Below the pieces are notes generated by a model. The model was not told the DNA's origin. It searched no databases and saw only the letters and a program-made list of their open reading frames with translations. The position numbers were made by a program, and so were the translations under genes. Positions 12,072 through 22,829 of a DNA stretch of 64,000 bases are shown here, piece by piece. Each line of letters begins with the position of its first letter. Position 1 is the first letter of the stretch. The stretch spans positions 82,690,001 through 82,754,000 of the forward strand of contig NC_134108.1 in NCBI RefSeq assembly GCF_040939455.1, read 5' to 3'. The DNA is from Microcebus murinus. Its lineage: Eukaryota; Chordata; Mammalia; Primates; Cheirogaleidae.

Positions 12072-12611
12072 CTGTGCTATGCCTAGTGCCTCCTAACAGG
12101 AGATATAAAATAGCCAAACAAAGAAAAGAAATGAGCATTCCTGACTTTGGTTTCTAAAAGCCTAAACCCATAGGGACATAGAAAAGAGCCCAAGGCATAA
12201 ACACCATGATTGGGAGAATGGGATATAAAAAGACTGAAACTTTCTCCGAAGACAGGAACCCTGGCCTGGGGAGCAAGGAGATAGTGGTGTAGGGAAGCTA
12301 AAAGTGCCCGTTTCCTCTTCTTAATGTAGACTTAAAACAACAAAATGATTACCAAATTTGAAAAGGGAGAGAGCACAGGACCTTAAGGAGTCAGGACGAG
12401 AGAAACACAGCTTGTCTCTAAGGTAACCTATAGGAAAAATAATTGAGGGCCATATGGGATGATGGACATCTCAGCAGACATCTGTGTGCTTCCAAAGAAG
12501 ACTTAAAAAGCGAGATGGATTAACCCTCCCACACCTCCCCCTGCCCCAATTCTATACCAATGCCTTGATACTAGTCTCCCCCTGGAACTTGGATACAGCT
12601 CAGAGAACTAA

Positions 12612-12634
12612 GTGTGTGTGTGTGGGGGGGGGGG
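12612..12634. repeat. GT run followed by 11 G
   Basis: About six GT units run directly into an uninterrupted run of 11 G. The opposite strand is a C-run. Such tracts are slippage-prone and also hard to sequence. Confidence 0.85.
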
Positions 12635-12696
12635 CCTGGTCATGTAAAAAATTCACTGAAATTAGGTTTCTGCCACTGTGGACTGGACGCTGGGTG

Positions 12697-12735
12697 TCCA
12701 TTTAGAATCACTAATGGACAGTGATTCTAAATGGA
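12697..12735. repeat. Perfect 16-bp inverted repeat, 7-nt loop
   Basis: The arm tccatttagaatcact (12697-12712) and its exact reverse complement (12720-12735) flank aatggac. This is the longest perfect short-loop hairpin noticed in the window. Confidence 0.95.
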
Positions 12736-12739
12736 TCTA

Positions 12740-14810
12740 TATGTCTTATTATCCAAGTTGGGAAATGAAATGATATTCATACTATATATTTTCTTATAAT
12801 AGGGTTCAATATGTCAATTCACCAGGCCCTTGGCATCATGCCTCCTACAAAGAAAAACTGCCCATTTTGTCAACAGTCCCAAATTTGCAAATGACACTTT
12901 TGAGTGCTTTCCAAATTTGGGTGTAGATGCCATGTGTTCCTGGTGATTAATGTGCATCTAATTTGTCAATTAGTATAGAACATCCAGTCCTGCTGATATC
13001 ATAAGTTCAGGATGAAAAAAATCTTTTTGGTAATTCACAGACATAAATATGCATGAAAATCAAAGATTGATATGCATCACAGAAAAGAAACACTAAGAGT
13101 ATGAGATAGCATGTATTATTTTGGTTTAAGAAAATCCAAAATTCTTCATAAGGAATCAGGGGAAAGTGATATACCATGTTTCAGTTAACTGATTTATATT
13201 ATATAATATGGAAGGTTCTAGCAATCTCTTCTCAAAAATTTGAAATTTCTTAAATGCAGAAGACCATCTCTTAAAAATATAGCAATGCAATGTTATACAC
13301 TATAATGTCACTACATTCATGATATACTTGGGTATGTTTCAGTAGATAGCCATACCCCAGGCCTCACAATTCATTTAATTTACTCTTTTTGTTGTATAAT
13401 TAATTTTCATAAACCTAAAACCTACAGTTGTATTATAACTATAAGGACATGATCTGAGGAAAAATATTATCCATGGAACTCACAAATGAATAGGCATATT
13501 TTTTTATTAAGAAAATTTTGACTTCAACCATTTTCCCACTAGTATATCTTTTCTTAAACTCATGTTTACCTTTAAAACTGAGCATATTCTCTGTTTTCAG
13601 CTTCTAAATTTCCTTAAAGAGATGCTATAGAGCTGGTTAGTCATAGAAGCTCAATGACCACCTTTCTTTTTCAGTATTTGTTTTTCAGTGTTGATTTTAA
13701 GAGCTCTTCTGAAAACATTATTTCATTGTTGACATTTTTAAGGAGGCAACTCTCTCTACAGTAGTAGCTACCACTTTCATTTCTCTTTACAATGCCCTGT
13801 GCAGTAAGAAAAATCATTTTCCCACTTCTCAAAACAGGAGAGGGGATCAAAAGGCAAACTTTTAAAAACTGATATCAAGTTTAAAAATTCTATCAATTTC
13901 AAAATTACAGTAACACAACACAGTAATGAAATGTTCAATAACCTCCAGTAGACAATATTAGTCTCAAATAACCACTTTAAAATATCCCTAAGGCTTCCCT
14001 TGCTTGTTCGATTTTAGCATTAGTTTAGGACCATTGCTAGTGAATGTGTATTTCATGGTCGTTTTGGTACCGAGAGTACAGGTTTAAGTAACCACTAGTA
14101 TATTTTATTTTACCTTTTTTAAAACAAGGTGCAGAAATGGTGTAAAATATAGAATATTTAAATGCTTTTTCTCACTCTTACAACTAAAAGAAAAATATTT
14201 TAAAAAGAAGAGTTCAAGATTAAAGAGTAAACATGCTTTGAGCTACGTGGCTTATATTTGGTATCCTAGCTTGCTGTACTGCTATTCTTTACTTTTTTTT
14301 TCTTTTTCTCTAATTTTAAATGTGGAAGAAAGAAGATTTCATTGCTTTAAACACCAAATTAACTTCTTAGGGGATAATCAAAGTAGTTATTCCATATGTA
14401 AACAGCACTTGAAATGACATCAAAGTTAATGGGCTCTAAAAACTGATTTCAAGAGATTTTGCTTAGTTACTCCAAATGTTAGAAAATGTTTGCCCTATTT
14501 TAAGTATTCTAGTGAATATATTTGAAATTATTTTAGAAATAATTTTTAAAATCCTCTTCCTGAATTACGATGTAGTCTAAAAATTACATTTAATCCACAT
14601 GGTTTTTGTATGAGTTTGGACATAAACAGTAGTATAAATTGTATACACATGGCCATTCTTTAGTCGATCTTCAGTATACTAACAGTTCGTTTGTGAATTA
14701 AAAACTAACTTCTTCCATTGAATGCATTAGTACCTGTTAAGAAAAGGAAATGAGAAAATGCATTTGAAATTCATAAGCAATCTAGATACGCATTTTCAAA
14801 CGGAGGCTAA
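12740..14810. other. AT-rich unique DNA
   Basis: No gene or clear repeat seen. The texture is unique, AT-rich and CpG-poor. Confidence 0.45.
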
Positions 14811-14813
14811 ATT

Positions 14814-14814
<1 letters not shown>

Positions 14815-14854
<40 letters not shown>
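14815..14854. repeat. (AC)n-(AT)n microsatellite
   Basis: About 15 AC units followed by about five AT units, uninterrupted. Likely length-variable. Confidence 0.95.
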
Positions 14855-14855
14855 C

Positions 14856-15910
14856 TTAATTAAAGTTTAAGATAGTAAGTACTCACAGGCAGAATAGAAA
14901 TAGAAATTGGCATTAATGAATACTTACTATTATTACTCCATTGTCAATATTAGCACCTGTTCTAGCTAGCTATGTACTGAAATAATCTGTGATCTGACAT
15001 CCATATGTCCTTAAAAATTTATTTTAATAAAGTGAAAATGTGAATTAAATAATATATTATCTTTCAGATGACAGCTATCATACCTAAAATTGTTGGCTAA
15101 GAGAGTGACAACTGAAGAATCAATGCATTTAAAATCAGTTACATTTAGGTGGTTGCATAACAAATTATAAATTTAAATACATGATCTTCAATCAAGGGAG
15201 TCAACTAACTGAGATACCTGCTAATGAAGAATCTTCAACTAGTGCATATAAGTTGCTGCTAGCTATAACCACATCAATTTCAAAATTTCCCTGAGAGAGA
15301 TAAAACTCAGACACTACACATTCATCTATCAATCGACCAAATGCCCAGTCCTTGTTTCAAAGCTCCTGAATATTCATGCAGTTGTGACTTAGCACTCTTA
15401 CAAAGTCAGCAGCTATTTTCATAGAGAAAGAAGAAAGAAAACATGATGAGAAACCTACCACAATTTCTGCCATGATTCAGGCAGTTAATTAAGAAAAAAA
15501 GTCATGTATTTTATAAAGCACATTCAGTTTTGTTAAGATCCATTCAAATATTCAATTGATATCACTAGAAATAAAATGGAAAAATGATTATACCTAGCAC
15601 TATATATATTTTAACCTACTTTGTCATAAAGTAATAACAAATGAAATAAAATCAGTGAAAAGTATTTGTGACAAATATTTATCATATCCCTAATCTGTGT
15701 AAATATTGTGGCATTATTTAATAAAGTATTTAGTTTCTTGAAAAAAATAATTCTAGCTATTTTATGAAACACTTATGGTCATTTAAAAATGTATTTGCAT
15801 AATTTCTTCCTTTCCTTGGGAAAATTGCAACCCAGGGTAAGTTCTCTATGAAATAAACAGGAAAATAAATATAAAATAATAAAGCACACGGAAAAGATGA
15901 AAGAAACGAA
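14856..15910. other. Unique DNA, possible conserved part at 15230-15430
   Basis: No gene. The part near 15,230-15,430 ('caatcgaccaaatgcccagt', 'ctgaatattcatgcagttgt') is less AT-biased than its flanks and repeat-free, so it could be a conserved non-coding element. This is a guess from texture. Confidence 0.3.
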
Positions 15911-15914
15911 CTGT

Positions 15915-16135
15915 TGTATTTGGAGTACCAGCCATATGCTAGATACCAAATTAGGAGTTTAATCTATATAATTGTGTTTAATGCTTATGGTAGGTAGCTG
16001 TTATCCAATCTCACATGGCTGAGATTTTATGGACAAGAAAAGCTCGGCTTAGAGGTTAAAGTCAAATACATAAAAATAGTAAAGTGAATCAAGCCTAAGG
16101 TTTTCTAAGTCAAAAGTCTGTGCTCTCTCCATAAC
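15915..16135 (-). repeat. MIR SINE, reverse orientation
   Basis: Diverged reverse MIR: 'gccatatgctagatacc', then 'taattgtgtttaatgcttat', then 'gattttatggacaagaaaag', then 'cggcttagaggttaaagtca', then 'caaaagtctgtgctctctcc', in consensus order. Confidence 0.7.
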
Positions 16136-16139
16136 CCAA

Positions 16140-17230
16140 GGAGACCTGATAGAATTATTCAGGGTCTGGAAATACAAATTATTCTTCGTTTTTCTGTAAA
16201 TCTAAAATAAACAAAAATTTGATCCTGTTTATGAAGACCATACCAATCAGCAGAAACATTCATTCTGACAACATCCAATCTATTATTATGTCCCACAAAA
16301 AGAAGTTTCTCTTTATGTGGCTTTAATTTTGAGAGGAGGAAATCTGTAGCCCCTAAATATATTTTAAGCTGTGTTTCCATGCCTCAAAAGCACACTAACT
16401 AACAAAGGTACATTATAATATATCCAAGTCTTTTCAGGGACAAACTTCCCACACACACACCAGCATTGTAGTTAGTCCTATAAATTGCTCCCAGCAGCTC
16501 AGTAGCACATAAAGGCTAAGCTTTGTATCCACATTAATCACTTGCTTCATAGCAGATTGCACATTCAATGACCACAGATAGGAGAGGAAAGAGGACCCCT
16601 CCTACGTGCTGCCTGACTGAGGCTAGAACCTCAGCTTCAATCCAGGAGTCCAAGGGCTTCAATTTCACACCCACTTAAACCTATCACTATGGACACAATG
16701 GGCAAGGACTGTGCTAAGCAGTCTAAAGAGAAAGTGGTTTACAGGAAGTTACTGTTGCAGGAGTTGTAAATATAATGATCAGGAATGGCAAAATGCACGG
16801 AGAAGAAACAGGCAAAATGCTCTCAGCAAGCCTGCCAGTGTTGGGGGTGAGGAAACTGCTTTGAACTTTTGTTTGCAGAATAATTCATTTAGTTCTTAAA
16901 TTACAATTCATCCACCTTTGATAATACGTACTCTTTAAAAGCACGTTCAGTAGTAAATCCCTAAGTATTACATGACTATATAAATTTATAGCACCTTATG
17001 GACTTTTTGGAATCTTTTTTTTTTTCTTGCTTTCAGCCCCATCATTAAAAACAGAAGAAACAATAAAACCAACCAACCAATCAAAAACCTATAAGTTTTG
17101 CTTTCTTTTTCATGGAGTTTAAATTAATGATAAAGAGATTTCTTGTAATTTTAGCAATTCCTATAAACATGTATCCAGGTATTCAAACAGTGATCTACAT
17201 TGTTCCAGATTTTATTTTAAGGGTATTCGT
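16140..17230. other. Unique DNA
   Basis: No gene. Short open frames at 16159-16380 (minus, 73 codons) and 16711-16899 (plus, 62 codons) have no family resemblance. A small CA run lies near 16,452-16,461. Confidence 0.4.
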
Positions 17231-17231
17231 G

Positions 17232-17705
17232 GCCTGAGGTGGTTAAACTTGGTTTGTTCTCGCCTCTGTATTTATTGCCTGCCATTCTCCGCCATGCTTT
17301 GTACCCTAAGGACTACAACACCCAGAGTCCCTTGGCCTGGAGCTAAGGACTTGCAGCAGCCAGTGGAGAGGCACTACCCCACAAGGGCGGTAGGGGGATG
17401 GGGGCTTGAGGAGCAACTACAGAGTTGCTTAGCCCTCTGCCTTTTTCCTTAATGCCTTGATTAGAATTTATAGCTGCCCTCCTTTATCACCACCCCCCTT
17501 AGGAACCCAAGCTCAGATACTATGGTTTCCACCACTTGCTCTTTCAGTTTGGGGCAGTTGACACTTCCCACTGATGCTTGTCCCAAGGCTCTTCACCCTA
17601 AACGCTAATCCCACGTCTGTAAATAGGCTCTTCCTTTAACTTCGCTCAGCTAAACCCATTGAGAATGTAATCTGTGTCTTGCCAGAACCCTGCTACAAGT
17701 CATCT
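17232..17705 (+). repeat. Probable ERV LTR, unnamed
   Basis: GC-richer block. It contains 'ggactacaacacccagagtc' near 17,311 and ends with 'gtctgtaaataggctcttcc', 'tgagaatgtaatctgtgtct' and 'tgccagaaccctgctac'. This order resembles the 3' end of an old mammalian LTR (...gtaaatag...ttgagtgtgccatctg...ccgggaccctgactgata). A 67-codon open frame inside is not meaningful. Confidence 0.45.
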
Positions 17706-18410
17706 TTGGAAAAAATGTATGTACAATACGACAGGGTAAAATAAGGCACAATTAGGACAATGGGGAATCAATAATGGAAAGATTAAACAATGCCAGAGAA
17801 AAAGTTACACTTCAAAAATATGTTCCAATTATGTCCTGTGGTCTGTTGATAAAGGTGAGTTCTAAATTTGATTCTAAGATTTAGGTGGTCAGAGGTTCAT
17901 TTCCTGTGACTTCAACAACACTTCAGCTTCAGAGCCCTTTGTAAGTAGAAATATTCCAAGGCCCTGTGGGAGGACCTAGGAATATATGTACATGGTAATT
18001 TAATTTGGGAAAATTCGCATAAATGAGATATTTCAATTAAATCAATCAAGAGGACTATTTCCAAGACAATTTTATCCCCATCACATTCTCCCCTCCTACT
18101 GGGTGGCAAGACAATGGCCATGGGTAATTTGAGATCCAGCTGTGGTGAAGGTGAGTTTCGGACCCTCTATTTAGGGTTTTGTGGGATCTATCTCTATGTG
18201 TAATTGGGCTATTATTGCTATCTTTCCCAGAGTAGAAATGGATTCCTGAAGTCCTCCTACTGGTCACTTTATAGGCACATGAAGCTTTTACTACAATAAG
18301 AACATCTCTTACCATCTCCAACAGTGGAAGTATGTGGGTAGTGAAGAAGAAAAACGATCTTGAAATATACACAGCTAGAAGTGAGTTCTGTGGGAAATTA
18401 TTCTAATCAC
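17706..18410. other. Unique DNA
   Basis: No gene. A 105-codon minus-strand open frame (18055-18372) is the longest open stretch here, but its composition is random-like and no motif is visible. Confidence 0.4.
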
Positions 18411-18728
18411 CATGCTTATAAAACTTTTTTTTTTTTAAGTCTCACTCCATTGCTCAGGCTGGAGTGCAATGGCACGATCATAGCTCACTGTAACCTTGAA
18501 CTCCTGGTGTTAAATTATCCCCCTGCCTTAACTTCTGAGTAGCTGGGACTATGGGCACACAGCACCACACCCAGCTAATTTTTCTTAATTTTTGTATAGA
18601 CAAGGGTCTAGCTATGTCAACCAGGCTGGTCTAAAACTCCTGACCTCAAGCTATCCTCCCGCCTTGGCCTTCCAAAATGCTGGGATTATAGGCATTAGCC
18701 ACCCCACCAGGCCACGCCTATAAATCTT
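18411..18728 (-). mobile_element. Old Alu (AluJ-like) with decayed target-site duplication
   Basis: A minus-strand dimeric Alu: poly-T from about 18424, 'ctcaggctggagtgcaatgg', 'gtagctgggactatgggcac', a short linker, then 'ggctggtctaaaactcctga' and a final 'ccccaccaggcc'. It lacks the strepsirrhine GGCCAATTAATTTC segment. Flanking 16-bp copies at 18411-18426 (catgcttataaaactt) and 18713-18728 (cacgcctataaatctt) differ at three positions and look like an aged target-site duplication. Confidence 0.9.
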
Positions 18729-20020
18729 TAAATGGAGAATATGGTTCTCATCAAACTCTAGTCAAAATAGACATTCTCTCCTATCAGCAATATTTTTAAT
18801 AAATATATCATACTTTTTTCTCTCTCATGGATGGGAATTGTATGAAATAGATTTTATCAGAATTTTAGAGCACAAACCTGTAGCAGTTCTAGAAAAAGCA
18901 AGTTCATCTGTGTGTGAAGTTGCATGTTTTATTCATCTCAGCTATCAATAATAAAATAAATGCTAGAGGAAAGATTAAATTATCTTTCTATTTTTCTTTA
19001 GGAAAAAAATATAAGTCAATATCTTATGAAGAGGTGATTTAAAAATATGCAGCCAAAATTTTAGAAAAAATTGTTTTATAGCTATCTAATTCAGATAACT
19101 ACTAAAATTACTAAAGTATTATTCAGGATTTCATGATGTTTGTGTCATTTATTACTTTTAAAATTTGCATTTTTCAATGAATTTGTTTCTTGGTCTTAAA
19201 TAAACATTTGCTGTAATATCTACTTTTGTATTCTCTTTCTTTATAAAAGTCTTCAAATTAATAAGTCTTCAGATTCAACAGAACCTGCTTTCTTCTTGTC
19301 TTGTTTTCCCTGCTAATAGTCAAAGTAGAGATCACCAACTACATTAACATTATCCCTAATATATACATTTTTTTGCACTAACTGCTAACAATGGTACATT
19401 AATAAAGGAACATAAAAGTCAGATCAGTAATAATTATTTTTCTAAATTAAAGAATGAATGCATAATGCCTGGGATAGAAAAATAAATTTTAAAACAAGAG
19501 TTTAAACATGAGAATATTTATATTCAGTGCATCCTCTATATATGACATTTATCATACCTTACTTTTTATTGGGAGTTGTTAGGGACAGAAATTGAAGATA
19601 GGCCCTTCACAGAAAATCAAGACAGAAATACAAGATGTATTTCCATAATCATATGGTAAAGCATGTGACTGCATAAAAATAAGGGGAATGGATAAGTTAT
19701 AAATTGAAATGAATGTGAAATATCTTGACATTTGGGAAAGAATAAACTTCAGCGGACATGAGTGGCTCTCTCCCTCTAAGTCTTAACAGAAATTCCTGCA
19801 TGAGGAAGAAGATAAAATCATAAATCAGGTCAGAGATCTTAGAAATTTTACCTTTTCTAGATCTTCGATGTTTGAACAAATATCAAGCATTCAACTAAAT
19901 TAAGTATAAGGTAGGTGGAGGGAAAATCATAATCTCTTACAATAAAGAATATTTAAGTTAAAAATGCAATACGTAAAAATTAAACTCAATCTAAGGTTAA
20001 ATGTATCAATTATAGCATAT
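18729..20020. other. AT-rich unique DNA
   Basis: No gene or clear repeat seen. Confidence 0.45.
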
Positions 20021-20024
20021 GTCG

Positions 20025-20170
20025 CAGAGTGAAGAGAACAGAGGGCTTAGAACTAAATCACCTGCATGCTAATTAAGCTCCAGTGCTTTTGTAGTGGGCA
20101 AGGTCCTTGACCTAAATTTTATTATCTGCAAAATGATTTGGTTAGGGTTGTATTTCTCAGGTTCTTTCTC
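20025..20170 (+). repeat. MIR SINE, forward
   Basis: Forward MIR remnant: 'gaagagaacagagggcttag', then 'gcaaggtccttgacctaaat', then 'ttattatctgcaaaatg'. Diverged, moderate confidence. Confidence 0.6.
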
Positions 20171-20204
20171 TATCTTAAGCCAACCCTGAAAACTTGGTCT
20201 TATA

Positions 20205-20430
20205 AATAGTTGCTGGAGGTAAAGAGCTCCAGCATTCATGACTTAACTTTCTTTGACAAGTTACTCAATCTCCCCTTGACTCCATTTCCTCAAGGGCCAA
20301 ATAGAGATAACATTATATTTCTCTCTTTCTGAATGCATTTGACAGAAATGGTAAAAAATCACATTGCTCTTACACTAAAACCTAGTGTTCCTTAGTGACT
20401 AGTGTACTCCAGAAAAGTCGCTCTATAAAT
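20205..20430 (+). repeat. Second MIR SINE, forward
   Basis: 'ttgacaagttactcaatctc', then 'actccatttcctcaagggcc', then 'aatagagataacattata' follows the MIR core and 3' part. It lies about 40 bp beyond the previous MIR in the same direction. Confidence 0.6.
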
Positions 20431-20434
20431 GCTA

Positions 20435-21235
20435 AGCTTGGGGGGAGAGGAGGGAATAAGCTTGGGGACTTTTATGTATTTTAGGAGGAAAATGTAGCAT
20501 ATTAAGGTACAATTTCATTCTCATAGATAGCATTCTTTTTCCCTCACATAACTTATCAAAATTGTTAGTTGCATGTCTATCTATGTGAGTTACATATTCC
20601 AGTTCTTCTCCTCTGCAAGGTAAGGTTCACAGTGAGTGACATGTAATAAATACACAGTGTTTGTTAAGTACTCATAAATCCATGAATGAATGCTAGTTAA
20701 TTATGTGCCAAACTCCAGTAAGGATAGAAACAAACATGCCCCCACAATTTTTTTCTTTGAGAAGGCATCTAGGTCATTTCCAAAATTTAGACAGAACTTT
20801 TAGCAAACATACAGGGTAGAAAATTTATCTTATATTCAAAGACCTGCAGAAAGAAAGTATACAATCTTCTACAATAGCCAATTTCACCACAAAATATTTT
20901 TTTAAAAATTAACCTCTTTGTAATTTGGGTCCAGAAAAATAGATATTTATTTTGTACATAATTATTCTCACATATCTGAATAATGACTTTAATCCTATTT
21001 TCATTTATCCTTAATGTAATCTTCAATTAATTTGGAATTTTTCTACTCTCTAAGTAGCCAATAAACTTCCACTTAGCACACACTAAGTTTCCTTATTCAA
21101 TTCCAATTTTCATGAATTATTTGTAGGTTGCAGAAAAACTATGTATAATATATCTTCTCATTTAAAAGATTCTAGTTTTCAAGAAGGTATAACCTGACAA
21201 CCTAAAAAACTATCTCTATAAATGAAAAAGTAGTT
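20435..21235. other. AT-rich unique DNA
   Basis: No gene. A 79-codon minus-strand frame at 20787-21026 is AT-driven and not recognisable. Confidence 0.45.
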
Positions 21236-21239
21236 TGAG

Positions 21240-21552
21240 GTTATATATCTATATTTACACACATATATATGTATATATGTGTGTATATATATATATTCAG
21301 TAATATCTGCATTATATTGGGAAAATATCTATGTACATGTGTCAAAATTTCTAATATAGTCTATATATGCAAAAAAACCTAAATATCAAGTTTTAGTCAA
21401 TTCAGATAAACACAAGATTCTGTGATTCTATTAGTGTTACAGAGAGAAATATTTAAATTTCACATCACATATTTTTCTTTTGAAAGTTCAATATATATAA
21501 ATACACACATGCATATATATAATATATTTTATATACACATAACACACACATA
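21240..21552. repeat. AT/CA-rich simple-repeat zone
   Basis: Two dense patches of mixed TA, TATG and CA dinucleotides (about 21241-21297 and 21490-21552), separated by AT-rich DNA. The second abuts the mariner element. Confidence 0.7.
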
Positions 21553-22826
21553 CACGCTTCAAAAAGTTCATGGGAATGTGTATTATGAAAAAACTATGCA
21601 TTAATTTCAAAATGTTTTTTGTATCAAAATAAATTCATACTAACTTGTTATAACATCTCTAAACAGGATCTAGTTTAAGGCACTAGGAAGGATAAGACAT
21701 CAGTTTGAAAAGAGACCCAACCAGATCAACATGAATTCTGCTAAAATTGAAGCATATGATTTATGCTGAAGCTTGGGTGGAAGAAAGGTGAAATCATTCT
21801 TGCCTATGAAAAGTTTATGGGGACAATGCCCCCAATAAATCTGCAGTTTACAAATGGATAACTCATTTCAAGAAGGGAAAAGACCAGTTGAAAGTGAAGC
21901 CTGCAGAGGCAGACCACCAACATCAATTTGCAAGGAAAAACCTAATCCTGTCTTGCCCTAATTGAAGAGGTCCAATGATTAATAGCAGAAACAATAGCCA
22001 AGATCCTAGACATCTCAATTGCTTCAGCTTACACAATTCTGACTAAAAAAGTAAAGCTGAGCTTTTCACTCAATGGGTGCCAAAACTGTTACATTCAATC
22101 AGCTGCAGACAAGAGCAGAGCCTTCAATGAAAATTTTAAACAATTGGATCAAGAACCTGAAGCATCTATTTGAAGAATTATAACAAGAGATGAAACATGG
22201 CTTTACCAGCACAATCCTGAAGACAAAGCACAATCAAAGTGATGGCTATCAAGAGGCCCCAGTGGTCTAGTCAATACAAAAGTGGCTCAGTCAAAAGCAA
22301 AGGTCATGATGACGGTTCTTTAGGATGCTCAAGGCATTTCGTCTGTTGACACTCTGAAGGGCCAAAGCACATAATATCTGCTTATTATGAGAATGTTCTG
22401 AGAAAGCTAGCCTAAGCTTTAGCAGACAAACACTGAAAACATTAACCAAAGAGTCCCCCTCCACCATGACAATGCTCCCACCCATTCCTCTCATCAAACA
22501 AGAACAACGTTTTGAGAGTTTTGATGGAAAACCATTAGGCATTCACCTTAAAGTCCTGATTTGGCTCTTTCAGACTTCTTTTTTATTTCCTAATCTTTAA
22601 TAGTCTTTAAAGGGCACCCATTTTTTTTTTTCAGTTAATAATGTAAAAAAGACTTCATCAACATGTTTAAATTCCCCAGGACCCTCAGTGTTTCAGAGAC
22701 AGACTAAACAGCTGGTGTCAATGCCTACAAAACTGTCTTGAACTTGAAGGAGCTTGTGTTGAGAAATAAAGTTCATATTTTTTTTATTTTTATCTTTTAG
22801 TTCCATTTCTGAAGTCCCCTCATATC
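21553..22826 (+). mobile_element. Near full-length mariner-family DNA transposon, decayed
   Basis: The length of about 1.27 kb equals that of a complete mariner. The left end (cttcaaaaagttcatggg) and the right end (ttccatttctgaagtc) form imperfect terminal inverted repeats. A plus-strand transposase remnant lies inside, so the element would once have been autonomous. It belongs to the Tc1/mariner superfamily; the subfamily (possibly Hsmar2-like or MARNA-like) is uncertain. A poly-T patch near 22,621 and T-rich DNA near 22,778 interrupt the 3' part. Confidence 0.85.
21730..22610 (+). pseudogene. Mariner transposase pseudogene
   Basis: Translated motifs identify it: DETWLYQHNPED starting at 22189, HDNAPTHSS at 22465, and SPDLALSDFF at 22552. 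The catalytic aspartates map to 22189, 22468 and 22573, all in one frame and spaced 93 and 35 codons apart. This is the classic mariner DD34D arrangement. The reading frame is killed by six in-frame stops between the first and second aspartates and three more between the second and third, with no net frameshift across the catalytic core. The N-terminal part is more damaged. It cannot encode an active enzyme. Confidence 0.85.
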
Positions 22827-22829
22827 TGC

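Noticed and set aside
12697..12735. Hairpin as a transcription terminator
   Set aside because: No gene upstream, no T-tract, and bacterial-type terminators do not apply here.
18055..18372. 105-codon minus-strand open frame
   Set aside because: Random-like composition with no motif; consistent with chance length in this much sequence.
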